From contig MU839838.1 of the NCBI GenBank assembly GCA_030411725.1, positions 620,001-684,000 on the forward strand: DNA of 64,000 nucleotides, in the 5' to 3' direction. The notes beneath the pieces are model-generated. The model was not told the DNA's origin and did not search any database. It was given only the letters and a program-made list of their open reading frames with translations. The DNA is from Echria macrotheca (Eukaryota; Ascomycota; Sordariomycetes; Sordariales; Schizotheciaceae). Shown here piece after piece: positions 35,074-45,530 of this stretch (its first letter is position 1; each line of letters begins with the position of its first letter). The position numbers and the translations under genes are program-made.

Positions 35074-36927
35074 ATGCCCGGAAAGACGCCGGATAAGGAG
35101 CCTGTCGAGAACGGCGGCTACCGGGGAGGCAAGGATATCGAGATGAAGGATAACGACCTCAAGCCCAAAGGCAAGAAGTCGATCAAGGATGGCGATGATG
35201 AGATGACTGTTGTCGTACCGCCCTCAAAGAAGCAGTCATCGGTACCACCGCCGAACGACGCCGACGGAGACGTCGTCATGGATGACTCCGACAAGGCCGA
35301 AGATGGCGCCGTTAAGGTCGACCCCGTCGTGCAGGCCATCAACGGTATGCTTCTTTCTTGCTCTAGTATCTGTACCCGGTATCCATGCTAACCCGGGCTG
35401 TCCGAACCGCAGACATCAAGAGTAACTACGCGCTCTTGGACCGCGCCGTCGCGCTCTTTGATGCACGCTTCTCCCTCCGGGCTCTGCGATCCATCTCATC
35501 CATCCGGAAACGACTGACGCCGGATATCCTCGCCCAAGCCATATCGGAGACGTTTACCGCGAGCTCGCCGAGCAGCCACGTCGCCAGCGGACTCTTGCAA
35601 GCGATCGGACGGGGGGACGTGTCGCTGGGCCGCCAGCCGGGTCCGGAAATGGAAATAGACAGCGAGCCCAAGGCCAAGAATGGTGTCAAGAAGGAGGCCA
35701 AGGAAGTCATCCCGGAGGTGGACGTCTTCCTCGGCATCCTAACGCAAGTTCTCCTCTACGACACCAAGCAGTTCCAGCGCGGCTTTGAGTTCTCCAGCCA
35801 GCTGGCAACGCGGGTGCAGTCGCTCAATCGCCGCACTCTGGATAGTCTCTCCGCTAAGGTCTACTTTTACTTCTCGCTCTTCGCAGAACAGATGACGCCG
35901 CTTCCGCCCTCTTCTCAGTCCCCGATCGTCTCCATCCGGCCAACGCTTCTTGCTGCTCTCCGAACCGCAGTTCTACGAAAGGATATCGATACACAGGCTT
36001 CTGTTATTGTTCTTCTGCTCCGAAACTACCTCCTCACCTCGCACATCACACAAGCCGATCTCTTGGTATCCCACACGCAGTTCCCCGAGAATGCCGCCAA
36101 CAACCAGGTCGCCCGTTTCCTCTACTATCTCGGCCGCGTCCGCGCTGTTCAATTACGCTACACCGAGGCGCACGAGCACCTGACGGCGGCCACCCGAAAG
36201 GCTCCCTCGAGCGCCTCGGCTCTTGGGTTCAGCCAAACGGCAACCAAGCTCTTGATGGTGGTGGAGTTGCTCATGGGCGATATCCCCGACCGTGCTACCT
36301 TCCGGGAAACATCAATGGAGCTGTCGCTGCACCCGTACTTCCTGCTTGTTCAGGCAGTGCGTGTTGGCAACCTCGAGGATTTCGAGACGATTATTGCCGA
36401 CCATGCCGACACGTTCCGCCGTGACAGTACATATACCTTGATTCTTCGCCTGCGACAAAACGTTATCAAGACGGGCATCCGGATGATGAGTTTGAGCTAC
36501 AGCCGTATTTCGCTCCGGGACATTTGCATTCGTCTTCATCTGGGGTCTGAGGAGAACGCCGAGTACATTGTGGCAAAGGCCATCAGGGATGGGGTTATTG
36601 AGGCCACACTGGATCGCGAGAGGGGTTTCATGAAGAGCAAGGAGATTGGAGATGTGTACGCCACACGCGAGCCGGGTGAGGCTTTCCACGACCGTATCCG
36701 GGCGTGTCTGGCGTTGCATGACGAGAGCGTCAAGGTATGTTTTGTCTTGAATGTTTTGTAGCATGGTAACTAATCTGTGTCAGGCAATGCGTTTCCCCAT
36801 GAACCAACACCGTCTCGAGCTCAAGAATGCGCAGGAAGCTCGGGAGCGAGAGCGGGAAATGGCTAAGGAGATCCAGGAGGGTGATTTGGATGAGGACGAC
36901 CTCGGCGGGGAGTTCGAGGGCATGTAA
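35074..36927 (+). CDS. rpn3: 26S proteasome regulatory subunit RPN3
   Basis: Non-ATPase lid subunit (PSMD3 in animals) of the 19S particle. Exons 35074-35344, 35413-36734 and 36784-36927, introns 68 nt (GTATGC) and 49 nt (GTATGT, ACTAAT). The product is 578 aa. After an acidic/basic N-terminal tail, TPR-like helical repeats run through the middle (ALLRTAVLRKDIDTQAS-like helices, ARFLYYLGRVRAVQLRYTEA). The PCI domain is at the C-terminal third (TYTLILRLRQNVIKTGIRMMSLSYSRISLRDICIRL). The last exon encodes the conserved tail QHRLELKNAQEAREREREMAKEIQEG and a short acidic end. Confidence 0.95.
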
Positions 36928-38564
36928 TTATTTCCACACTGCCATACGGCGTGTTTTTTGTTTCCCCTCACACCAACGGCCTTTGTTCAACACGGAAATC
37001 TGTTTCTTGTAAACTTTGGGCAAACGGATGACCCTTTTGGGAATCTGCTTTGAGTTTTCTGTTTTACACAAACCTGCGATGGGGTTGAGGGTCGAGGGGT
37101 CGAGGGGAATAAGAAGACAGCGCGGCATGGGCATGTAGTTTTGGTAGCTCTGTTTCTAGCGGGCGGGGGGTTTTCCTTGTCTCTCTTCCTCTTCCTCTCG
37201 GACTCTCTTTGAATTCCTCGCTTGCTCCGGGGCCATGGCGACGGGTGACGGGTGGCGGTGACGGGTGATGGGTGGTAAGGATTTGAGACTTGAGACTTGA
37301 GACGATAGAATGGTTGAAATTGGGAGGGGGGGGAGAGGAAGAACGAGAGGATGAGGCGAAAAAAGATAATAGTATTTTGCCTGGTTTCAGTCTCTTGATG
37401 AGGTGGGTGGGTGGCTGGGGGGGGGTCGCATGGTGCTGGTTTTTGTGAGGGAGTGAGGAGGTCTTGATCGGGAGGGAAGAGGGGAGTGGTGAGGAGGAAG
37501 GGTGAGGAGGGGAGGAAGGATAAGGAAGGGGGAGTGGGAAAAGAAGGAGAGAAGGTGAAGGAGAAGGTGAAGGAGAAGATTGAATCTGTTGGGGGGGGGG
37601 GGGGGGGGGGGGGGGCGTCCCGTGTATTAGATACTTGTTTTGGGGGTTGATCCTTTTTGGGCTTTCTGGGGCCTTGGTTCAACCAACCAACCGACCAACC
37701 GTACCCATCATATCATATCATATCTTATAGGTGTTTTTGTTTTTTGTTTTTTCAATTTTGAGTTTTGAGAGGTTGTGTTGTGTTGTGTTATTCCCTTTTT
37801 GAGCCTGCAACCTTGTGATCTGGCTCTGAAGGTAGTTTTGTAACTTATCTCTTGTAGATGTCCTGGACGATGAATGGGGTGAATACGGATAGATACGGAT
37901 TGTACTACGGAATACAGGGAGGTAATCAGGTGGGCAAACACTCCCAGGACTAGGACTAGTCATCCGTATCGGTATGTATGTGTTTGTATATGCGGAAATC
38001 TAGGTAAGCCCTCGGACGAGAATCTCGTGTGTGTAGCGGAGTAAAATTAGGAGCTGGCCCAGCTTCGGCTCGGCCAGGTCATCTATCTATCTGTCTATTC
38101 TGCTACGCCGATTTTGGTTGTTGGCTCTGAATAGCTTCACTCGTTTGCCTGCAGGTAAACAAAGAAATGTAAGACAGTCAAAGGGTGGCCTGAATCCTGA
38201 GAGTATACACCGGGTGGGTACAAACCTTCAATATCTGAAACCTAGCCAAGTTTGGTATACGGATGACGGACACATGTAAGTTGAGCTGGGTGTTTGTTGG
38301 TCCCTTGAAAAGAAGGTGAAAGTTAACAAGGTCGTATTCTCTGGGGTATCTCTATGCTAAATTACGAACTCCGAACCACCTTCTAAGTATTCCATATACA
38401 ACCCTGATATGTATAGTACCAGTCACGGTCCTGGGGCCAGGCCCAGATCGTGCTGGCATATAACCACAGCTGGTGTTCTGAGGTGCTGACCTTAGAATTC
38501 TGGCAATCCTTTTGGAATGTTGGCTCAACTGGGTGTGGTCCTGCGACCCAGCCGTCACAGTACC
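36928..38564. other. Intergenic region with purine-strand block and poly-G run
   Basis: No gene recognised. From ~37320 to 37590 the + strand is almost entirely purine (GGAGGAAGG-type), ending in an uninterrupted run of 25 G at 37591-37615. A TATCA tandem follows near 37707-37724. The minus-strand open frame 36987-37682 is a by-product of this composition (Pro, Ser and Phe runs). Confidence 0.6.
37591..37615. repeat. Homopolymer G25
   Basis: Twenty-five consecutive G residues are read on the + strand. The exact length may be a sequencing or assembly approximation. It lies in the non-coding space between RPN3 and the RING gene. Confidence 0.9.
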
Positions 38565-39782
38565 CTACCCATGCGAGACTCTCCCCCTCGGCCGTGGACT
38601 CACGTCATCCTCCCTCCGGCGACACCTCTTCACGCCTCTCCAACCACCATCATCCCTCTGCTGAGACATAGTTAGTCCCGGAGACGCACGCCAGTGATCC
38701 CCGCCCCTCAAGTCCCGCCACGTCCGCGACCCATCTTCTCTCCTCCCCCCTTCTTCCTCCCCCTCCTCCTCCCCCTCCCCTTCTCTCCCATCAGGAACCC
38801 TCCGCTTATGCCGCTGTCGATTCTCCTCGGGATACTGCACCTCCCGATCCCAAGCCACCAGACTCGCACACGGACTCCTCAGCCAATTTCGCAGCTCATG
38901 CAAAAAGAGCCGCGCGTTGTCTTGTCCTAGAAAATCGGAGAGCATACCCTCGGCCTGGCCCGCGCTTCCTTGGAGGTCGACGGTTTTGAGGATGGCGATG
39001 ATGTATTCGAGGAGGAACTCGGCGTTGTCTTCTCTTCTTTTGGTGGTTGTTGATGGGCGCGGGGAAGAGGAGGATGGGGAGGTGGATTGGGACGGGGAGG
39101 AGGAGGAGGAGGAGAGAAAGGCAAAGACTTGTAGCTCGCGACGGATCCAGAGGCGGGCGCGCGATACGAGATGAGGGGTTGTGGTGAAGTCTTTGGGCGT
39201 CGGTGAGGGTCTGTACCGAGATTTGCGATTGGAGCCTACATCTTGAGGATTGTTAGATATATGGTGAAGGGACGGGGAGAGGGGGATGTGCGTACGGAGG
39301 GAGTAAAGCTGGTGGCGGTAGATATGGCGGCGACGGTCGATGGCCTCAGCTGGACGTGAGAGGCCAGGCACTTCCTGGGTAGGAGGGTCTGGTCTCCTCC
39401 TGCGTCGTCTCCTCTCGTTGAGGGATTCTTCAGTTATCGGCCGGGCATCAGGCAGAGCGTCATTGGTCTTGCGCGCCTTGATGGCATTCGGAACGCGGTA
39501 GATGGCCTCGCCGTCCTTTGCATCTTCGTAGCGGACCTTGTACACGTTGGCCTTGCATAGCGGACAGGTCGCGCGCTCTTGCAGCCAGCTGAGCAGGCAG
39601 ACAAAGTCAAAGTTGTTGTGTGCGCAGGGCAGGGCGGTCGATGGTTCGGAGATGGTGTCGAGGCAGATTACACAGCATTCGCCTTGTTCGGTGTTGTCCT
39701 GTCGCGAGGAGGAGATCTCGGCGAGCGTGGTTTGGAAGACTTTGGACTGGATATCATCTGCCGCTTCCGAGGGCTCAGCCAT
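38565..39782 (-). CDS. RING-finger protein, putative E3 ubiquitin ligase
   Basis: The RING is near the N terminus: C37-x2-C40-x12-C53-x-H55-x6-C62-x10-C73-x2-C76, within CCVICLDTISEPSTALPCAH and ATCPLCK. The FDFVCLLSWL stretch has Asp59 where a Cys or His ligand usually stands. An in-frame 60-nt intron (39295-39236; GTACGC donor, TCTAAC branch, TAG acceptor) must be removed; this joins HQLYSL to RSNRKSRYR and gives 385 aa. Downstream is a second conserved region (SRARLWIRRELQVF, NAEFLLEYIIAILKTVDLQGS, LHELRNWLRSP) seen in a Topors-like group of fungal RING proteins. The tail is Glu/Arg-rich. Substrates are unknown. It is divergent from SLD2. A further short intron near the C terminus is possible but would be under 35 nt, so I did not use it. 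Confidence 0.82.
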   Translation of the reverse strand: MAEPSEAADDIQSKVFQTTLAEISSSRQDNTEQGECCVICLDTISEPSTALPCAHNNFDFVCLLSWLQERATCPLCKANVYKVRYEDAKDGEAIYRVPNAIKARKTNDALPDARPITEESLNERRRRRRRPDPPTQEVPGLSRPAEAIDRRRHIYRHQLYSLRTHIPLSPSLHHISNNPQDVGSNRKSRYRPSPTPKDFTTTPHLVSRARLWIRRELQVFAFLSSSSSSPSQSTSPSSSSPRPSTTTKRREDNAEFLLEYIIAILKTVDLQGSAGQAEGMLSDFLGQDNARLFLHELRNWLRSPCASLVAWDREVQYPEENRQRHKRRVPDGREGEGEEEGEEEGGRREDGSRTWRDLRGGDHWRASPGLTMSQQRDDGGWRGVKRCRRREDDVSPRPRGRVSHG

Positions 39783-40097
39783 GGACTCTTGCGATTGTGG
39801 GAAGGCTGTTTAATGCGCTGGGTTGTGATGTTGAAAGGCTGGCGGGGCACCGGGGCTATCGTTGCGTGGTGGCGTTCACGGCGTTGTTGCCGCCCATTAA
39901 AGTTAAGTGGGGGTGCGGGGCCGAAATTCACAGCACGTTCAGCACGACGCGTCTGCTGGACGCGTCTTTCAGTGGGCGAAGCACCAGCCCGCTAAATAAT
40001 ACCTACCCATGTATTGTACCACCACCAACCTCTCTCGCACTTGCCAAATCTCCATGCTTCTTCTGGTTGCACCACCGACTCAACAACAACCGCGAAA
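39783..40097. promoter_or_regulatory. Divergent RING/SLD2 promoter with two MCB boxes
   Basis: Two perfect ACGCGT sites, 39947-39952 and 39960-39965, lie 13 bp apart and 133-151 bp upstream of the SLD2 ATG. The duplicated spacing resembles MBF-bound promoters of replication genes in yeasts. Confidence 0.62.
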
Positions 40098-41645
40098 ATG
40101 GATGCCGAGAAAAAAGCCAAATACGAAGCGCAATCGCAGGAGCTACGGGTCCAGCTCAAGACATGGGAGAACGACTGGGCCAAAGCTCACGGCGGGAACA
40201 AGCCGAGCCGTAACGATATCAAGCAGAACCCTGATATTGGTATGTATTCCCTCTTCACTCATATCTACCCGTTGCTAACACATCTCACAGCCCAGAAGTA
40301 CAAGAACTACAACAAAATCCGCGACATCCTCTCCGGCAAGACCGCTCCGCAAAAAGATCGAAAACGCAAGCAACCCGAGCTCCCCGAGCTTCCCCCCATG
40401 ACACCCTCCAAACGGCCCCGAACAGCCCACACGCCCCGAAAAACACCCGGACAGATCCTCCCCGCCGACCTTCCCGGTCCGCCCGCCGCCATCACCACCC
40501 CCTCCATCAGCCGCACACTCTTCAGTCCCGCCATCCCAACATCGATCGGCCCGACCCCGCAGCGCGACGGCCGCGTGCTAGGCCTGTTCGATCTCCTAGG
40601 CCAGACGCCGTCCCGTTCCACGTCCGAAACCCACGCCACGCCGCGCAAGGGCAATGCCGCCGCTGCCGTCCCGCTGGGCCGCACACCCGTCACGGGCGGA
40701 CGGTTCATCCAGCTCGCCGGGCTGACGACGCCTCTCAACGAGCGGGGCAGCAAGGGGAACACGCAGCGGACACCGTCCTCGTCGGGGACGGTGTCGAAAT
40801 TGCAGTTTGCTACGCCGGCGTTCCTGAGGAGGAAAACGGCGGCGCCGATGCCCGTCGTGGATGAGAATGGGGAGTGGGCGGATGCGGTTGCGCCGCTGCG
40901 GTTGCCGAAGAAGCCTATTGTGCGGAGTTTGAGCAACATGGTTGCCGGGTTGAGACGGATGGAGGAGGAGGCGTTTGAGGAGGAGATGGATGTTATGCGG
41001 GAGATGGAGATGGAAGCGACGGGGGGTGGGGTGAAGAAGAAGACGCTGGTACTGGAGGGGGGTAAGTTGGAGGTGAGGGATAGTCAGGCGGTGGCGACCG
41101 ACAAAGAGCTGGAGAGGCAGGACAAGCCGGTGTTGTTGGGCGGGTTTGACGACGAGAATGCGTATGATAGCTCTGAGGCGGAGCAGATGGATCGGGGCCA
41201 GCCGCTGCGGGTGTACAAGAAGAAGGGGCAGAAGCGGACTACGAGGAAGTCGAATCTCAAGCCGACGAGGACGAAGCGGCCGAGCGGGGTTGAGGGGGAT
41301 CAGGGCGGTGATGAGGATGACGTGGTGCATGAGACGCAGTTCGATGCTGCCAAGGAGAGGAGAGGTGATCTGTTGGATGAGTTGGCGTCGGGTTCAGACT
41401 TTGACGGGGCATCATCGGATGAGGAGGAGGATGACAAGAAAAAACGAAAGGGGAATGCCGCTGGGAAGGGCAAGGCAGCGGCCAAAAAGGAGAAGGGCAA
41501 GGAGAAGGAGAAGGAGGGCGTGGTGAAGAAGGCGGTGCGCAAGGTCAAGGCGACGGCGCATGCCAATTTCAAGAGGCTTAAGCTGAGGAACTACGGGGCC
41601 AAGGGCGGGCCGGCGCATAATAGTCGGTTTAAGAGGCGGAGATGA
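40098..41645 (+). CDS. sld2: DNA replication initiation factor SLD2
   Basis: SLD2 (DRC1) is phosphorylated by S-phase CDK and then bridges Dpb11 to polymerase epsilon to start origins. Exons 40098-40239 and 40291-41645, joined across a 51-nt in-frame intron (GTATGT donor, GCTAAC branch, ACAG acceptor). The product is 498 aa. The N-terminal domain is diagnostic: LRVQLKTWENDWAKAHGGNKPSRNDIKQNPDI-AQKYKNYNKIRDILSGK in pieces around the splice. Residues ~85-260 are packed with Ser/Thr-Pro CDK sites (TPSK, TPRK, TPQR, TPSR, TPVT). The C-terminal ~150 residues alternate acidic and very basic runs, ending FKRLKLRNYGAKGGPAHNSRFKRRR in overlapping short blocks. The start at 40098 (AAAATGG) is preferred over the longer frame because it begins exactly at the family N terminus. 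Confidence 0.92.
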   Translation: MDAEKKAKYEAQSQELRVQLKTWENDWAKAHGGNKPSRNDIKQNPDIGMYSLFTHIYPLLTHLTAQKYKNYNKIRDILSGKTAPQKDRKRKQPELPELPPMTPSKRPRTAHTPRKTPGQILPADLPGPPAAITTPSISRTLFSPAIPTSIGPTPQRDGRVLGLFDLLGQTPSRSTSETHATPRKGNAAAAVPLGRTPVTGGRFIQLAGLTTPLNERGSKGNTQRTPSSSGTVSKLQFATPAFLRRKTAAPMPVVDENGEWADAVAPLRLPKKPIVRSLSNMVAGLRRMEEEAFEEEMDVMREMEMEATGGGVKKKTLVLEGGKLEVRDSQAVATDKELERQDKPVLLGGFDDENAYDSSEAEQMDRGQPLRVYKKKGQKRTTRKSNLKPTRTKRPSGVEGDQGGDEDDVVHETQFDAAKERRGDLLDELASGSDFDGASSDEEEDDKKKRKGNAAGKGKAAAKKEKGKEKEKEGVVKKAVRKVKATAHANFKRLKLRNYGAKGGPAHNSRFKRRR

Positions 41646-42704
41646 TATCTGGGCTGAGTTGGTATGGCATTGCATTGTTGGCGTTGTGGACTTCATAATG
41701 GCATGGACCGGGTGGGCATGGGACTTGTGGATGGTAGATATGAGGATCACGGGCGGAGTTGAATGAACTTGTCATTTTGAATGTATTTGAATTCGTGACA
41801 AAATTTGGTTTCTCATATGGTGGCTTTCTTGATTGGGATTTGTGATGTTTCTGACGTGATGTTTTTTAAACAGAACAATGTTTGTTAGACAATGTGGTGT
41901 TTTGGGAAAACCACCTTTGGGCACCCTCGAATCTACCTAACCTCGCGTCGGCTTACGGTGAGCTACGGATTGGTTTCCGGCCAAGGCGTTCTTATATTGC
42001 TCCCCTTGCTCGGTAACAGGTGAGATGAGGTACGGTGATTCCACCTTAGGTACGTAGGTTTACATCCAAAGTAGGTGAGTGGTTGTCTGTTTGGATATTG
42101 ATGTTTTTTGTTGTTGACGAAAACAAACTAACGATTTGTACCTCGGATATGGAGAAAGAATCGAGGAAGTTGGTGTGTACGCTCGGCAGTAGTTTATCCG
42201 TAGGAACACCAAATATCCCTCCCTCTGTTTTGGGTGGTTGGTATTTCCTCGACACCTGCTTGGCTTTACTCGTACAGACAACCACAGTGCCTCTTGGTCC
42301 CCCCACCCGCTGGTAAGGGTTTGAATATGTGTTTGATCGGCTCTAGACTGTGTTTGGCTTGACCACTGCCGCCAAATGCGGTGCTATCCGCTCACATCAA
42401 CAGCAGGTGGATTTCTAACTTGTGACGATGGCGGCTTCACCGTTGTGTGTTCGTATGGTCTGATGGTCATATTTTGCTAATCAATCATTTTGATAGAGAG
42501 ATATCTTTTGCCATGCTATTTGCCGATTAGAATACTTTGCTGAACCCGTACCCGGAATATTACTCCCCAGGTAGGTATGCTGCTATTTACACACAATGTT
42601 GCGCATCTTGGTATCACTTAACCCACCCTTAACCCCCATTCACAACCAACCCTCTCTGGCCCCTTCCATCAAGTCACACGCTCAGATGGGGGAAAAAAGT
42701 CCCC
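41646..42704. other. Intergenic region between convergent SLD2 and wall-protein gene
   Basis: No gene recognised; it is relatively AT-richer than its surroundings and should contain both 3' ends. The small frames near 42046-42316 on both strands have no supporting features. Confidence 0.45.
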
Positions 42705-44093
42705 CTACCCAGAAACAACAACAACAGTCCCCGCCGCCGCCGTAACCGTCTCCCTAGCCGTAACAGTCACCGTCCCCGCCGCCGCCTGCTGTCCCTGCCC
42801 CACAGTAGCAGTAACCGTAACAGTCTCCCGTTCCTTCTGCGTAACCGTCACCGTCTCCCGCAGCGTGAAAGTAACCCGCGTATCATCCCCCGGCGCAGTA
42901 GGCGGCGGCGGTTCGCTCTGGGACTGCGTTGGCGCCGCCGCGACGGCACTACTCGTCGTGTCTGCCGGAGGCGGACGCCGTGTGCGCGTCCTCGTCGATG
43001 ATGATGATGACGACTCAGCAGTCGGATCAGCGTTCGCAGGCGGCGGGATCGTCAGCGTAGTCTGTCCCGCCGAGCGGGTAAGTGTCGTCGTGCTGGTCGG
43101 CGGCGGGACGGGGATGACGTCGAGTGGAGACCGGGTTGATGAAGTTGATGAGCTGGAAGAAGAAGTTGATCCCCCCCGGTTCGGATCAAAGGTTAATGTG
43201 AGCGTCACGGCGCCGGTGGTTTGGGTCGCTGTGACGGTGCGGGTGAAACCGTCGCCGCTGCCGGTGCTGGTGCTGGTGGATGAAGAAGCAGCAGCGGGCG
43301 GCAGTGGTCCGAGAACTTTCTCGGCCGTGGCACGGTCTACACAGTCTAGCTCGACGCCGTCGGTCGTGTTCATGGGCAGCGCGAAACAGCTCGTCCCTGG
43401 GGCGGGGCAGGGGGATAGGACGAAGCTGTCGCCGACGCAAAAGGCTGTGGCGCCGTTGATGCAGGCGGCTTGGTTTGCGGCGCAGGCGGATTGGGTGGTT
43501 AGGGTGGAGAAGAGCGTGTTGTATTCCTTGGCCATGGCGAGGTTGGACGCGTAGACGTCGGGGGAGACGGTTGCTGTTGACGTCGGGAAGTCGGTCACGG
43601 CCGTGGGGATCTCGGTGTTGGGTGCTCCGGTGACAGATACTGAGGTTGATGTGGTTGAGCTTGAGGCTGCCGAGCTGGGTGTGGTCGATGCCCCCGTGGT
43701 GGATGTTTGTCCACTGGTGACTTGTGAGATCTGCCCAATACTGGAGGCCTTTTCGATGGAACTTGGTCCCGCACTGTTGGATTCGGTGGTGATAGTGGTC
43801 TGTCCGGTAGTGGTAGTCTGTCCGGTCGTCGTTGATACAGTACTGGTAGTCTGCCCAGTAGCCGTCTCCTTCAGTGTCGAGCTCTCGCTCGAGAACGAAG
43901 CCACGCCCGTCTCCTTCAACAGATCGCCCGGCACAAACGTGACGGTAGTAGACTTGGGCCCAGCTGCGCTGTCTGCCCCATCCCGCTTCACCCACTCGAC
44001 GACAGCCGCCGCCCTCCGATCAACGCCCCTGAGAGGACCGGCCTCGACCCCCATGACCAACAGAGCAGCACATAGTGCCAGTGTCGAACGCAT
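42705..44093 (-). CDS. Secreted Ser/Thr-rich cell-wall-type protein with CBM19-like domain
   Basis: A single exon encodes 462 aa. The N terminus is a signal peptide (MRSTLALCAALLVMGVEAGP), followed by a possible dibasic site DRR. Residues ~45-190 are almost all Ser, Thr and Gly with repeated GQTT units, an expected O-mannosylated stalk. Around ~205-256 is a compact six-Cys segment (SACAANQAACINGATAFCVG then FVLSPCPAPGTSCFALP) resembling fungal carbohydrate-binding module family 19, suggesting chitin binding; this assignment is by pattern only. The second half is again Ser/Thr/Pro-rich, and the end carries repeated ETVTVT strands and finishes TVVVVSG. I see no clear GPI-anchor signal, since the terminal hydrophobic stretch is too short. 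Function in the wall is inferred. Confidence 0.75.
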   Translation of the reverse strand: MRSTLALCAALLVMGVEAGPLRGVDRRAAAVVEWVKRDGADSAAGPKSTTVTFVPGDLLKETGVASFSSESSTLKETATGQTTSTVSTTTGQTTTTGQTTITTESNSAGPSSIEKASSIGQISQVTSGQTSTTGASTTPSSAASSSTTSTSVSVTGAPNTEIPTAVTDFPTSTATVSPDVYASNLAMAKEYNTLFSTLTTQSACAANQAACINGATAFCVGDSFVLSPCPAPGTSCFALPMNTTDGVELDCVDRATAEKVLGPLPPAAASSSTSTSTGSGDGFTRTVTATQTTGAVTLTLTFDPNRGGSTSSSSSSTSSTRSPLDVIPVPPPTSTTTLTRSAGQTTLTIPPPANADPTAESSSSSSTRTRTRRPPPADTTSSAVAAAPTQSQSEPPPPTAPGDDTRVTFTLRETVTVTQKERETVTVTATVGQGQQAAAGTVTVTARETVTAAAGTVVVVSG

Positions 44094-45530
44094 CTTTCCT
44101 GCAGATGTCTGGCGTGTGATATCGACCGTTTTGGTGTATTAAAGATTCAGACAACACAGACTAGCTGTGCTTCGAGTTCTGGCCGGGGCAGAACAAATAG
44201 ATGGATAGAAAAAAGAAAGACCAAGTTCCCACCACTTCCTTCCAAGGACCTCAAGAAAGCTTCGAGTATATCCCCTTGACAGGAAGAGAAACAGACAAAC
44301 AACGAAAGAAAGGACAAGGAGATAGAACAATGACGACGAACCGAGAAAAAAGAGCGAGGAAAGGTAAAGAGAGAGAAAAATGAGGAAGGGAGAGACCAAA
44401 AAAGGAAAGGAAGGAAAACCCTGTTACCCAAGGAAAAAAGAGACCAAGGAAACACTCGACAAACGAGAGAGAGCGATGAGTGAGAAACAAGTGATGGAGA
44501 GAAGAGAAACCAAGAGAAAGCAAACAAGACCGTCACGTACAGCCCATTATGAATCCCAAACGACACCCCTCGTCTGATGCCAGACGCAGATTGCAAGATT
44601 GGATGGCCGCCGTCTTTCGAGGCCCGTCCGTACCTGCGTACGGAGTACCGAGCTACCTTGGCTAGCCAGTCGAGCGGCATCTGCTTGCGGTCCGACCCTG
44701 GTCTGTCTGTTTGTCTGTCTACCTCTCTCTCTCTCTTTCCACCACGTATTTCTCTCTCGGGTAATAATCCCACAGGCCATGGATTTACCACGGATTGAAT
44801 CGCCTAGCCCTCAAGCTAGCCGACGACGGGCGTCTAGCCCAGGTACCAAGACTAGCCGAGAAGCCCGCGTGTGGACAGCGGACAGCAGACAGAAGAACAC
44901 AAGGGCCACAAGGCGAGATGACACGACGGCACGACGGTCAAAGTCAAGCAAACGATACCCAACCAACACCGACCAAACCTTCCTCAACCCCAGTTGGGCG
45001 TCTGGGAAAACAAAAAAGGTGAAATTGCCCAGGGGTTCAAGAAACCAAGAAACGGGGAACCTTGCACCATTTTAAAAGCCCCCCCGCCGTCTGTAACCCG
45101 AATGACGGAGAATGAGTGGCAGCAAGCGCTTGAGTCGTCGTCGCTTCGTCGTCGAAAACACAAAACACCCGCCCATTCCCCGCCTCTGATTGGCTGCCCG
45201 CCCGCAACCCGACTGTCGCACCCTTCGGCGCTTCGTGGCCAATCACTCGCGGCACCTCTGCTAAATATGTCACCAGCCCAAAGTATCATCACGCTTCTCG
45301 TGGACCGATGATGAGAAGACGAGACTTTTCGTCCCATTATTACTCTGTAGTACTAGCCTATGTTATGCATCCATCCCGCACTCAATGCAACACCCGCTAT
45401 GCAACCCGACACCGACCGGCATGCACCACCACCAACCCCTAACGTATGCACCACCACCCCAAGGTATGCATCGTACCAATGACTCCTACTATGTACAAAT
45501 AATGCACAAAACCATATACACCCGCCACCC
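44094..45530. other. Intergenic region with long purine tract
   Basis: No gene recognised. From ~44195 to 44545 the + strand is purine-rich (GAGAAAGG-type), that is a pyrimidine-rich leader for the wall-protein gene on the minus strand. A TCTG/CT microsatellite lies at ~44701-44742. The minus-strand open frame 44147-44791 reflects this composition. Confidence 0.5.

Noticed and set aside
36987..37682. 231-codon minus-strand frame rich in Pro, Ser and Phe
   Set aside because: It is produced by the purine block and G25 run and has no domain or splice structure.
38655..38690. Possible GTGCGT...CTAAC...CAG intron near the RING gene end
   Set aside because: The span would be about 29 nt, shorter than any other intron in the window.
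42865..43554. 229-codon + frame
   Set aside because: It is antisense to the Ser/Thr-rich wall protein and reflects its repetitive codons.
44147..44791. 214-codon minus-strand frame with Phe/Leu/Ser runs
   Set aside because: The hydrophobic look comes from the pyrimidine-rich leader; no start context or domain.
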